DNA of 20,861 bases from an uncultured Eubacteriales bacterium (lineage in GTDB: Bacteria; Bacillota; Clostridia; Oscillospirales; Oscillospiraceae). Shown piece after piece: positions 15,401 to 20,861 of the stretch. The translations under genes were made by a program, and so were the position numbers. The notes under the pieces are model-generated. The model made no database searches, was not told the DNA's origin, and saw nothing but the letters and a program-made list of their open reading frames with translations. The number at the start of each line of letters is the position of its first letter. Position 1 is the first letter of the stretch. The stretch is taken from positions 1 through 20,861 of the forward strand of contig UQZA01000040.1 in assembly GCA_900545515.1 (NCBI GenBank), in the 5' to 3' direction.

Positions 15401-18400
15401 CGTGATGGTTTCGCCGGGCTTGGCATCCGGGGTGGTGCCCACGGACTTGAGAAGCTTGCGGCCGGTTACGTCGTAAAGCAGAACGCCAGCCAGATACTGG
15501 TCATCGCTGGCAGTGACCAGCATCACATTGTGTTCCGTGTCCACTTTGACTTCCAATATTTGGGGGTCCTCCACATCGACTGTAAAGGGAACCTCCATGG
15601 TGGCGCCATGACCCAGGGCGTCCCAATCCACCACACCGTTGTGGACGTAATACTCAGGCGCCAAAGTCAGGCTCAGAAGGCCGGATTCCCCCACCTCTAC
15701 ATCCGGGTGCAGGCCGAGCTCCAAATATTGGGGCGTTCCCATCCAGGTTGCGTACAGGGGATAGTAGAATGCAGCGGTGACAGGACCGCCTTCGCTGTAG
15801 GCCAACGATTCGCCGGTTGTGGTATTCACAGCTGTGAAGCGGGTGGCGGCAGCGCTCCGGATTGGCGCAAAGCTCCACTGGTAGAAGAAATCGCCTCTGG
15901 CGGTATTGATGGCGTTGCGTTGGGGAAGATAGTGCTCATCCGGCACGATGGGGTTGCCGCCGAAATACCAGATCTGTCTGGGATTATCGCCGTAAACCAC
16001 ACCGACGGCGTTACCGGAGGGATTGCCCAGATAGGAGCTGCGAGGTTCCTCTCCAGTGGCGTGGGTAATCTGTGTGCCCACGTCGAACATGGATGCATCG
16101 CTCCAATTGCCATAGAAGCCCAAAACGGGGACGCTCAGAGTGGGGAGCAGCTCTCCATCAGCGGTAGCCAGAGGAACAGCTTGTATAAAGGCCTCCACAT
16201 AGGCGCCATTGGGATTTTCTGCATCCAGCCTTGCCTTCTCGTCGCTGGTCAATGTCATTGTGACATCTACTGTGACGGAGCCACTGGCGGGAACTTCCAC
16301 AGCGCCCTGGTACAGGCGCAGGAACTGATGCACATCGTAAGTATTTACCTGGCCGTCGCCGTTCATATCGGCATAGTCGGCATTTGCCGTCAGCTCTGTG
16401 CCCAAGGTCACATGATCCAGCAGCAGTTGACCGTCAGCACGTGTCACCCGGCCGTCGCCGTTGAAGTCAAAATTGGCGTTGCGGTCACTGGGGGCTGACA
16501 GGGAAGCGCCGTTGACCGCAAAGTCCACATCGGCCTCCAGGGTGCGGGTCAGAGTATCCAGACAGGCATTGCCCGCCTCGTCCTGGAACACATTTTGGGT
16601 GAAAGCATCGGCGTACAGCTGATAGGCAAGGGGCTCCTGGGTTAGATTGTTCAGCTGAAGGCGGAAGGTATAGACACCGGTGCGGGTGGGGTCGTCGCCC
16701 AACTCCACCTTGACCCTGCCGTCGGCTGCACCGTCTACCGTCAGGTAAGCGGGGGTCCTGAGCACGGCGCTGACGTTGGCCAAACCGGCTCCCTGCTGGA
16801 ACACGGAGTAATAGTTGCCGTTGCTGCCATTGCGCATGGGCTCAGCCGTACTCATGAGCAAAGCCTGAGTCAATCCGCGCTCGTTGAGGCCGGAGACATG
16901 AATGTCCTGTTCCTGCAGATACTGCTTTACCAGCGCCACCATACCGGCTACCTGAGGGGAGGACATGGAGGTACCGCTCATGAGCTCATACTGGTCCGTT
17001 TCCGATGCCGCGCCGTTCACAGAATAAATGTTGCCGCCAGGCGCAGTGATTTCAGGCTTTATGGACAAGTCGCCCGGTACACCCCAAGAGCTAAAGGAAC
17101 TCATGGTTTTATAATCAGAGTTTTCATAATTGCCAGAAAGCCTGCTGCGGACGGTGATTTGACCGGTAAAATAGGTACGTCCGTCCTCGGTCACCTGCTC
17201 CGTTGCGGCGGATTTGATGACGGCGCCGTGGGACTGACTGATGAACACAGCGGGCATTGAATGGTTGTATCCGGACAAATCCATGTAGAGAACGCCAGCT
17301 TCGTTGTGATATACAACTAGTGCTGCCGCGCCAAGCTCGGCGGCGGTGTTGGCCTTCTCGTAATAGTAGTAATCACCACCGCGAGAACACAGCACGATTT
17401 TTCCGGCCAAGTCGATGCCGGTATAGTCATCCGCAGTGCCATAGCCGTCTACCAAGACGAAATCGTAGGGCGTGCCACTGCCGTCCGGGGAAATGTCCAG
17501 GGTGGAAATGGCAGCATTCCCGAAGGCGTAGCCGTAGCTGTCCACGAGACTTTCCATGTAGCCCATGGAATTGCCGTCCACAACCAGGCTGGGACCAATA
17601 ATGCCATCGTTGTCCACAGAGGCCACTGCCAGGGAGCTGGCATAGGAACCGGGGGAACCGACGGTGTCATAGTTCACATCGTCGCTGTAAAGATAGCCGC
17701 CGGTGCTGTACATGGACCAGTAGCCATCATTGCCAGCAGAGGTGACAACCACCATGCCGCTTTCCACCACACGCTCCATCAGAGCCCGGTAGGTGGAATC
17801 TTCTATTGTTGCCGTGCCGGCGGAGGAGGAACCCAGAGACAGGTTCACCGCATCGGCGCCCAGAATCATGGCGTCCTCTATGGCAACCATAATATCGGAG
17901 TCAAACGCGCCGCCGTTTTTGCCGAAGACTTTCATGACCAGGAGCTGGGCGTCCGGCGCATTACCGGCTACCTGCACCTCCTCCATGGCGTCTACATAGG
18001 TGCCGCCCTGTTCCAGGTAACGGTTGGCGGCGGCAATGCCGGCAACGTGGGAGCCGTGCTCACCCTGGTCGTCGTGGTCGTGGGTGACATCCAAATCGCC
18101 ATCGATGTAGTTGTAGCCGAAGGCGGCCTTGCTGTTGATGTAAAGATCTGCAGCGGAGAGGGACTGCCCGCTGCCGGTTGCCCGCTGATAGGCATTCAGC
18201 TGCTTCATCACAGAGCCGATTTCTTCGGCATCCAGAAGCTGGTAGGCAATCCCCTTTTCTTTGGACGCCTGATCCAGGGCATAGGCAAAAGCGGATGGGC
18301 TGAAGGACTGATGATCCGTATCCAGGCCTGTATCAATCACGGCAATTCTACGGCCAGCGCCTGTGTACCCCTCCAGCCACGCCTGGCATGCGCCGGTCAT

Positions 18401-18985
18401 CTGGCCAGAGACTGCCATATCTGGGCGATACTCGCCGCCCACAGAAACGACCTGCGGCTGATAGCAGGTTTCCTCTACAACGGCCTTCACACCATCCAGG
18501 GCGGCAATTTTCTCTATGGCGCTGCGCGGAACATTGGCAGAAATCATGTTGGCCGCAAGGGTTAGGTTCCAGACCACATCCAGCCTTTGACCATGGAGCG
18601 CCTGGCGCTCAATGGTTGCCTGCAGCTGGTCCTGCGTCTGTTTTAGACTGTCCCGGTAGCGCATGGCCTTTGCATTTTGCGCAATGTGTTTGATCTCAAA
18701 ACCCGCGTCGATGGTAGGGGCTTTTTCCAGTTGAATGGACACCCGGACCATGCTGTCATCCGATGCCGCGCCCCCGCTTGCCGCACCAGTGGAAGCTCCG
18801 TTTGGCATGCTTCCCATAGGCTCCCGGGGGAGTTCTGCTGTGACGCTGCTGTTTTCGATTTGCTCCATTTCCAGAGGCAAATCGGAGCTTGCTTTGGTTG
18901 CTCGTATGGGGACTGCGAAGCCTGCCAGTATGGCTACCAGCAAGAACAACGAAAGCGCTCTGTGAAAAATTCGATTCTGCTTCAT
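12470..18985 (-). CDS. giant secreted subtilisin-like (S8) protease with SLH cell-wall anchor
   Basis: The product is 2171 residues. A signal peptide covers ~1-30 (basic start, LSLFLLVAILAGFAVP core) and an I9-like propeptide ~78-175. The S8 domain has Asp218 (AVIDTG), His310 (HGSHVAG), oxyanion Asn419 (TSAGN) and Ser673 (GTSMSSP), so it looks catalytically complete; a protease-associated insert lies at ~480-610. The region after ~740 resembles the Fn3-like part of C5a-peptidase-type cell-envelope proteases. Two calcium-loop repeats follow (FNGDGRVTRAD at 841-851, DMNGDGQVNTYD at 873-884), as in dockerins. Then come propeller-like repeats (~1240-1475), a BIG_2-type Ig-like domain (~1480-1562), more propeller-like repeats (~1570-1850), a cohesin-like segment (~1866-1980) and three SLH repeats (~1984-2171) with NRAM, TREQ and KRSE in place of the usual TRAE. 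SLH repeats bind pyruvylated wall polymer, so the enzyme should sit on the cell surface and degrade proteins there. AGGAGG lies eight bases before ATG 18985. Confidence 0.93.
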   Translation of the reverse strand: MKQNRIFHRALSLFLLVAILAGFAVPIRATKASSDLPLEMEQIENSSVTAELPREPMGSMPNGASTGAASGGAASDDSMVRVSIQLEKAPTIDAGFEIKHIAQNAKAMRYRDSLKQTQDQLQATIERQALHGQRLDVVWNLTLAANMISANVPRSAIEKIAALDGVKAVVEETCYQPQVVSVGGEYRPDMAVSGQMTGACQAWLEGYTGAGRRIAVIDTGLDTDHQSFSPSAFAYALDQASKEKGIAYQLLDAEEIGSVMKQLNAYQRATGSGQSLSAADLYINSKAAFGYNYIDGDLDVTHDHDDQGEHGSHVAGIAAANRYLEQGGTYVDAMEEVQVAGNAPDAQLLVMKVFGKNGGAFDSDIMVAIEDAMILGADAVNLSLGSSSAGTATIEDSTYRALMERVVESGMVVVTSAGNDGYWSMYSTGGYLYSDDVNYDTVGSPGSYASSLAVASVDNDGIIGPSLVVDGNSMGYMESLVDSYGYAFGNAAISTLDISPDGSGTPYDFVLVDGYGTADDYTGIDLAGKIVLCSRGGDYYYYEKANTAAELGAAALVVYHNEAGVLYMDLSGYNHSMPAVFISQSHGAVIKSAATEQVTEDGRTYFTGQITVRSRLSGNYENSDYKTMSSFSSWGVPGDLSIKPEITAPGGNIYSVNGAASETDQYELMSGTSMSSPQVAGMVALVKQYLQEQDIHVSGLNERGLTQALLMSTAEPMRNGSNGNYYSVFQQGAGLANVSAVLRTPAYLTVDGAADGRVKVELGDDPTRTGVYTFRLQLNNLTQEPLAYQLYADAFTQNVFQDEAGNACLDTLTRTLEADVDFAVNGASLSAPSDRNANFDFNGDGRVTRADGQLLLDHVTLGTELTANADYADMNGDGQVNTYDVHQFLRLYQGAVEVPASGSVTVDVTMTLTSDEKARLDAENPNGAYVEAFIQAVPLATADGELLPTLSVPVLGFYGNWSDASMFDVGTQITHATGEEPRSSYLGNPSGNAVGVVYGDNPRQIWYFGGNPIVPDEHYLPQRNAINTARGDFFYQWSFAPIRSAAATRFTAVNTTTGESLAYSEGGPVTAAFYYPLYATWMGTPQYLELGLHPDVEVGESGLLSLTLAPEYYVHNGVVDWDALGHGATMEVPFTVDVEDPQILEVKVDTEHNVMLVTASDDQYLAGVLLYDVTGRKLLKSVGTTPDAKPGETITFSVPLDGVAGYKFIIQTADYAANFATYQIRETVGDPEPLPTRLAFDENLRTWSTFHKEDYYWNSSKWFDSDIAPVSATAVGEYALICDEGGKLYAVPVDDMLSYHYIRKLEYVLTDMAYDASTDTVYGVTGSGLLVSVNKWTGELTEIGNIGIDTNTLANDGKGTFYCFTCTEVQGSYRLDLYSFTLDESGNLTSPVLVGSPYTGYAKSSGISTMEYDPVNQILCLFARIPGYSYDYSYYYEIDPATGNSLLADYYPPTPFTKSAVALIFPQWGEGGSAWTEPTDQVASVGFSRNEVEVLIGLTAQLHPEVLPWNLTDKNVIYSSADETIATVDGRGIVTGVGLGTTTIRATSVLDSTVYATCTVHVKQLNVTVNGILRDSDKLGTPKFYTWNMETGDPYVVGNTLKNPPMAVTRVPETDTFYLLDAEHGTMHLLDQDGKDLVEPADHYYQQNYWIWDLAYSPYFSTEDTPAVYGIRENAIIAPTNPMNPQFANISLGKYGVSFLAGIAAGGCEHITYKNYYGYDAETDSEVVYLIDDQCNVWRCNMFLEDGYRYNFVYSVIPSDMEINYPAGFSGRSSLVIGEDGALYFSAWVGSTNALYRLVYDESSETYLSTLLGDFGQDVWPAVILDATSNAPAAAVPPQGSTLYLQPEPEADGTLHAVQVEETESQLSPGIQTDRDQHTITVPIVATESTNGLFHVEYDPDALALVSVNPGAVLNRYDTSTAGKIRMGYADANEINGVIANLVFRYTPGDEAEETDLILSVVEDGATSAGTTEAVKITLPEDPFPERFEDVQKGDWFYDDVKFVYNQNLMVGVSETRFAPNATANRAMIATVLYRLAGTPTYTTENPYTDLKQGSYYYDAVLWCTENGIFEGYGNGKFGPMDAVTREQLAAVLYRYTEKYLDMDASSRVVLKDVYRDYEKISRWAEDGMSWASATGLMEGYPDGTVRPRNGEKRSEIAAMFHRYCVNILDV

Positions 18986-19032
18986 GTGTTTTTCCTCCTG
19001 TTACGATTTAGAGCGAAGTTACGGTTCCATTG

Positions 19033-19046
19033 ACGGCACATGCCGT
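19033..19046. repeat. short perfect inverted repeat in the protease leader
   Basis: ACGGCA-CA-TGCCGT lies in the ~210-base untranslated leader of the protease, about 50 bases before its start codon. In RNA it could form a five-pair hairpin with a four-base loop. It could be an operator half-site pair or a leader hairpin, or chance. Confidence 0.3.
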
Positions 19047-19201
19047 GACTTCTATTGTTTTGACCGTCTCTGCCATTGACATGCACAGACAATGCCGGGC
19101 AGCTGCCTCCGGGGATGAACCACATGGGGGATGAGACCCGGCCACCGCTTTTTCCGGCGCGAAGCAGTTCAATGTTCTATGTGTATATGGTATTTGCTGA
19201 T

Positions 19202-19230
19202 ATTCTAGCACAACAGACTACCAATGTCAA
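19202..19230 (-). promoter_or_regulatory. promoter of the giant protease
   Basis: On the - strand a perfect -35 TTGACA (19225-19230) and a -10 TAGAAT (19202-19207) are 17 bases apart, with TGC before the -10. Transcription should start near 19195, leaving an untranslated leader of about 210 bases, much longer than those of the other genes here. Confidence 0.85.
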
Positions 19231-19236
19231 GCAAAA

Positions 19237-19248
19237 CCAAGTTCTTGG
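19237..19248. promoter_or_regulatory. candidate operator between divergent promoters
   Basis: CCAAG-TT-CTTGG is a perfect five-base inverted repeat seven bases upstream of the protease -35 box, in the space between the protease and regulator promoters. It is a plausible site for the adjacent ArsR-like regulator, but no second copy is seen near the other regulator at 768. Confidence 0.3.
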
Positions 19249-19313
19249 CATTACCGAAACAAAGTCCCGGCTTATAGGCAGGGGTTTCATGCTGTGTCCC
19301 GCCGAAAAATCAT

Positions 19314-19342
19314 TTGACAGCGGAAAACTGGCATGCGATAAT
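19314..19342 (+). promoter_or_regulatory. promoter of the second long ArsR-like regulator
   Basis: A perfect -35 TTGACA (19314-19319) and a -10 GATAAT (19337-19342) are 17 bases apart, with TGC forming an extended -10. Transcription should start near 19349, about 42 bases before ATG 19391. Confidence 0.85.
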
Positions 19343-19390
19343 AAAGCCAAAGAAGTTTTTCCTGAACGTATGAAACAGGCAGGTGACACG

Positions 19391-20497
19391 ATGAAGTACA
19401 TTGCATCGCCCAATTTGGTGCTGGAAGCTCTGGTGTATCTGGGTGCGCGGGCCAACTCTTATGATCAAGCGTATTTGGAGAGCCGTTTGACCAGTAAGGG
19501 GTATCAGGACCTCTCCCGTTTTCGGCAGCGCTATGCTCCCTTTGCCGCGCTCCGGCAGCAGCTGGATGCCCAGGTCCATGTGCCGGAGGCGCATTTAAAG
19601 GGCCTTTTTGTGGATTTGGTCAGCATCGCCCAGAATACCGGCGGAGCCTACTCCATTGCCCTGCTGCTTTTTGCACCTGCTGCCTGCCAGTGCAGCGGCG
19701 ACCTGGAGCAGTTTCTTGCCGGCATGGCCCGGCGGACGCCGGCGCAGATTGCCCGGGATATTCTCGTCTCATTTGACCTTTCCCATTTGCTGCCGCCAAC
19801 AGCGGACGGCTGCGTGGAGCTCCTGCAGGAAAACCTGTCCACCTTGTCCTTAACCACCAGAGGCCGGAGCGCTCTGATGAAGGCATACCGGCACTATGGG
19901 ACGACGCTGGAGCATGTCTCTCAGTGCCTGCGCCCCGTGGTTGCGGCGCTGGAGGAGATGCGCCCGACGCTGCAGCGCCTGGCAGAGGAATATTCTGCTC
20001 AAATTGCAGACACAGATCTTGAGACCTATCTGCGAAAGGAGAGTGGCTTTCAACTGAAGGACGATGTGCAATATCAGCTCCGCCCGCTGCTGATTTCCCC
20101 CAGCGCCAACATTTTCTTTGACATGGCTGCCGCCGGCAGCGAAAATATCATCTACTGCGGCGTCCTGCAGGACTTCCTGCGCAATCTCCTGCAGACCGAT
20201 GGGACCTCCAAGAACCACATCTTCCGTTGCCTGCACCTCCTGGGCGACCAGACCCGCTTTGATATCTTCTGCTATCTGCTGGAGCGCCCGGCCTACGGAC
20301 AGGAGCTGTCAGATCACTTCGGCTTAGCCCGGAACACGATTCACCATCACATGAACAAGCTGTTTGATGCTGGGCTGGTGACCTACATGGTGAAGGGCAC
20401 GCGGGTTTATTACTCCATCGACAAGGACCACTTTAGCAATCTGCTGGACCAGCAGCGCCAACTGCTGCTTCACGGCTACCGGACTCCGGGTAAATAA
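19391..20497 (+). CDS. long transcriptional regulator with C-terminal ArsR-like winged helix
   Basis: The product is 368 residues. The C-terminal ~90 residues are a clear ArsR-type winged helix: LHLLGDQTRFDIFCYLLERP, the helix-turn-helix YGQELSDHFGLARNTIHHHM, and a wing with KGTRVYYSIDKDHF. The first ~270 residues are mostly helical and unrecognised. Size and layout match the regulator at 768, with an alignable start (Pro at residue 7 in both when that one begins at 774), so they are probably distant paralogues. The chosen start is ATG 19391, with a weak AGGT site nine bases upstream; ATG 19370 is in frame but has no binding site, and earlier codons lie upstream of the promoter. It is divergent from the giant protease, whose promoter lies about 85 bases away, so it may control the protease and itself; this is inference from position. 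I see no metal-binding cysteine pair as in classical ArsR sensors. Confidence 0.85.
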   Translation: MKYIASPNLVLEALVYLGARANSYDQAYLESRLTSKGYQDLSRFRQRYAPFAALRQQLDAQVHVPEAHLKGLFVDLVSIAQNTGGAYSIALLLFAPAACQCSGDLEQFLAGMARRTPAQIARDILVSFDLSHLLPPTADGCVELLQENLSTLSLTTRGRSALMKAYRHYGTTLEHVSQCLRPVVAALEEMRPTLQRLAEEYSAQIADTDLETYLRKESGFQLKDDVQYQLRPLLISPSANIFFDMAAAGSENIIYCGVLQDFLRNLLQTDGTSKNHIFRCLHLLGDQTRFDIFCYLLERPAYGQELSDHFGLARNTIHHHMNKLFDAGLVTYMVKGTRVYYSIDKDHFSNLLDQQRQLLLHGYRTPGK

Positions 20498-20590
20498 GGG
20501 GATGTGGACCAGGGCGGCAGCATTTCCTTTTTCTGGGCCCAAGCTACGCGCCCATCCCTGGGAGTGCCCTGCTTGCCGGTAAAAATGTCC

Positions 20591-20619
20591 TTGACAGGCC
20601 TGGGAAAAGTGATTATAAT
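20591..20619 (+). promoter_or_regulatory. consensus promoter of the tRNA-Ala gene
   Basis: TTGACA (20591-20596) and TATAAT (20614-20619) are both perfect and 17 bases apart. Transcription should begin near 20626, about 12 bases before the mature tRNA 5' end. No terminator for the preceding regulator gene was found in 20498-20590. Confidence 0.92.
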
Positions 20620-20637
20620 GTGTCGTGTAATTCTTTT

Positions 20638-20713
20638 GGGCCTGTAGCGCAGTTGGGAGCGCATCACATTCGCATTGTGGGGGTCGAGAGTTCGAATCTC
20701 TTCAGGTCCACCA
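20638..20713 (+). tRNA. tRNA-Ala, anticodon CGC
   Basis: The 76 bases fold as a full cloverleaf: acceptor GGGCCTG with CAGGTCC, D stem GCGC/GCGC, anticodon stem TCACA/TGTGG around loop TTCGCAT (anticodon CGC, reading GCG), five-base variable loop, and T stem GAGAG/CTCTT around TTCGAAT. The G3-U70 wobble pair, the identity mark for alanine, and discriminator A73 are present, and the 3' CCA is encoded. Single gene with its own promoter and terminator. Confidence 0.96.
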
Positions 20714-20714
20714 A

Positions 20715-20752
20715 GCCGTCGCAAGCTACGATTGCTTGCGACGGCCTTTTTT
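20715..20752 (+). terminator. intrinsic terminator of the tRNA gene
   Basis: GCCGTCGCAAGC (20715-20726) and GCTTGCGACGGC (20734-20745) pair perfectly over 12 bases around a seven-base loop, followed by CTTTTTT. It begins one base after the tRNA CCA end. Confidence 0.95.
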
Positions 20753-20852
20753 AACTTGTTGCGCGCCCATTCCACGGCGCCGTTTTGCGGCTAGAGGATA
20801 TGGCATCCTAAATTCTTCCAGAATTATCCACTGGGGCTAAAAAGTTCAAAAA

Positions 20853-20858
20853 AAGGAG
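20853..20858 (+). promoter_or_regulatory. possible ribosome binding site of a gene beyond the right edge
   Basis: AAGGAG lies three bases before the window ends, after an A-rich run, which suits a start codon a few bases outside. The stretch 20753-20850 shows no gene and no clear promoter. Confidence 0.35.
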
Positions 20859-20861
20859 TCT

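Noticed and set aside
15233..16498. 421-residue open frame on the + strand opposite the protease
   Set aside because: Antisense shadow of a continuous protease gene with dockerin and other domains in frame.
19008..19211. 67-residue open frame in the protease leader
   Set aside because: Its start lies upstream of the predicted transcription start, with no ribosome binding site and no recognisable sequence; the region is better read as an untranslated leader.
20476..20775. 99-residue open frame on the - strand with GGPEEIRTLDPHN
   Set aside because: This peptide is the translated complement of the tRNA gene, a common false gene call at tRNAs.
1..20861. A search for insertion sequences, integrases, toxin-antitoxin pairs and phage genes
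   Set aside because: No transposase, integrase, paired small genes or terminal repeats were seen; gene order and base use look chromosomal throughout.

Overview
The window looks like a chromosomal piece from a GC-rich, Gram-positive anaerobe of the class Clostridia, most likely a gut Oscillospiraceae/Ruminococcaceae-type bacterium. This is inferred from strong AGGAGG ribosome binding sites, a secreted protein carrying S-layer homology (SLH) repeats together with dockerin-like and cohesin-like segments, and promoters with near-consensus -35/-10 boxes, many with an extended -10 TGn. No species call is possible from the sequence alone.

Layout. 1-589: an AT-rich leader and a short type I-C-like CRISPR array (five complete repeats plus a truncated last repeat, five spacers) with no cas genes in view. 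659-1868 (+): a long regulator with a C-terminal ArsR-like winged helix, closed by a hairpin shared with the convergent small gene. 1943-2316 (-): a small membrane-anchored acidic protein with its own promoter. 2325-6106 (-): a tex-birA-nitroreductase operon. 6185-7898 (-): a GntR/UTRA regulator and a ROK-family sugar kinase. 7927-12404 (+), divergent from it: a long class I mannose-6-phosphate isomerase and a GH38-type alpha-mannosidase broken by a one-base frameshift. 12470-19230 (-): a 2171-residue secreted subtilisin-like protease with SLH repeats. 19314-20497 (+), divergent from the protease: a second long ArsR-like regulator of the same size and layout as the one at 768. 20591-20752 (+): tRNA-Ala(CGC) with consensus promoter and terminator. 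The window ends in a possible ribosome binding site for a gene just outside.

How the genes fit together. The GntR/UTRA regulator, ROK kinase, ManA and GH38 form a divergent mannoside-utilisation locus: GH38 would free mannose inside the cell, the ROK kinase could phosphorylate it and ManA would convert mannose-6-phosphate to fructose-6-phosphate. No transporter is present, and the mannosidase appears broken unless the frameshift is a sequence error. tex, birA and the nitroreductase are housekeeping or redox genes read as one unit.

The most unusual part is the giant cell-surface protease, which combines catalytic, dockerin-like, propeller-like, Ig-like, cohesin-like and SLH segments in one chain and faces, across divergent promoters, a regulator of an uncommon long ArsR-like type. 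That the regulator controls the protease is inference from position. I found no clear new defence system or other wholly undescribed system; the best candidates for new biology are this regulator-protease pair and the long ArsR-like regulator family with two copies in the window.
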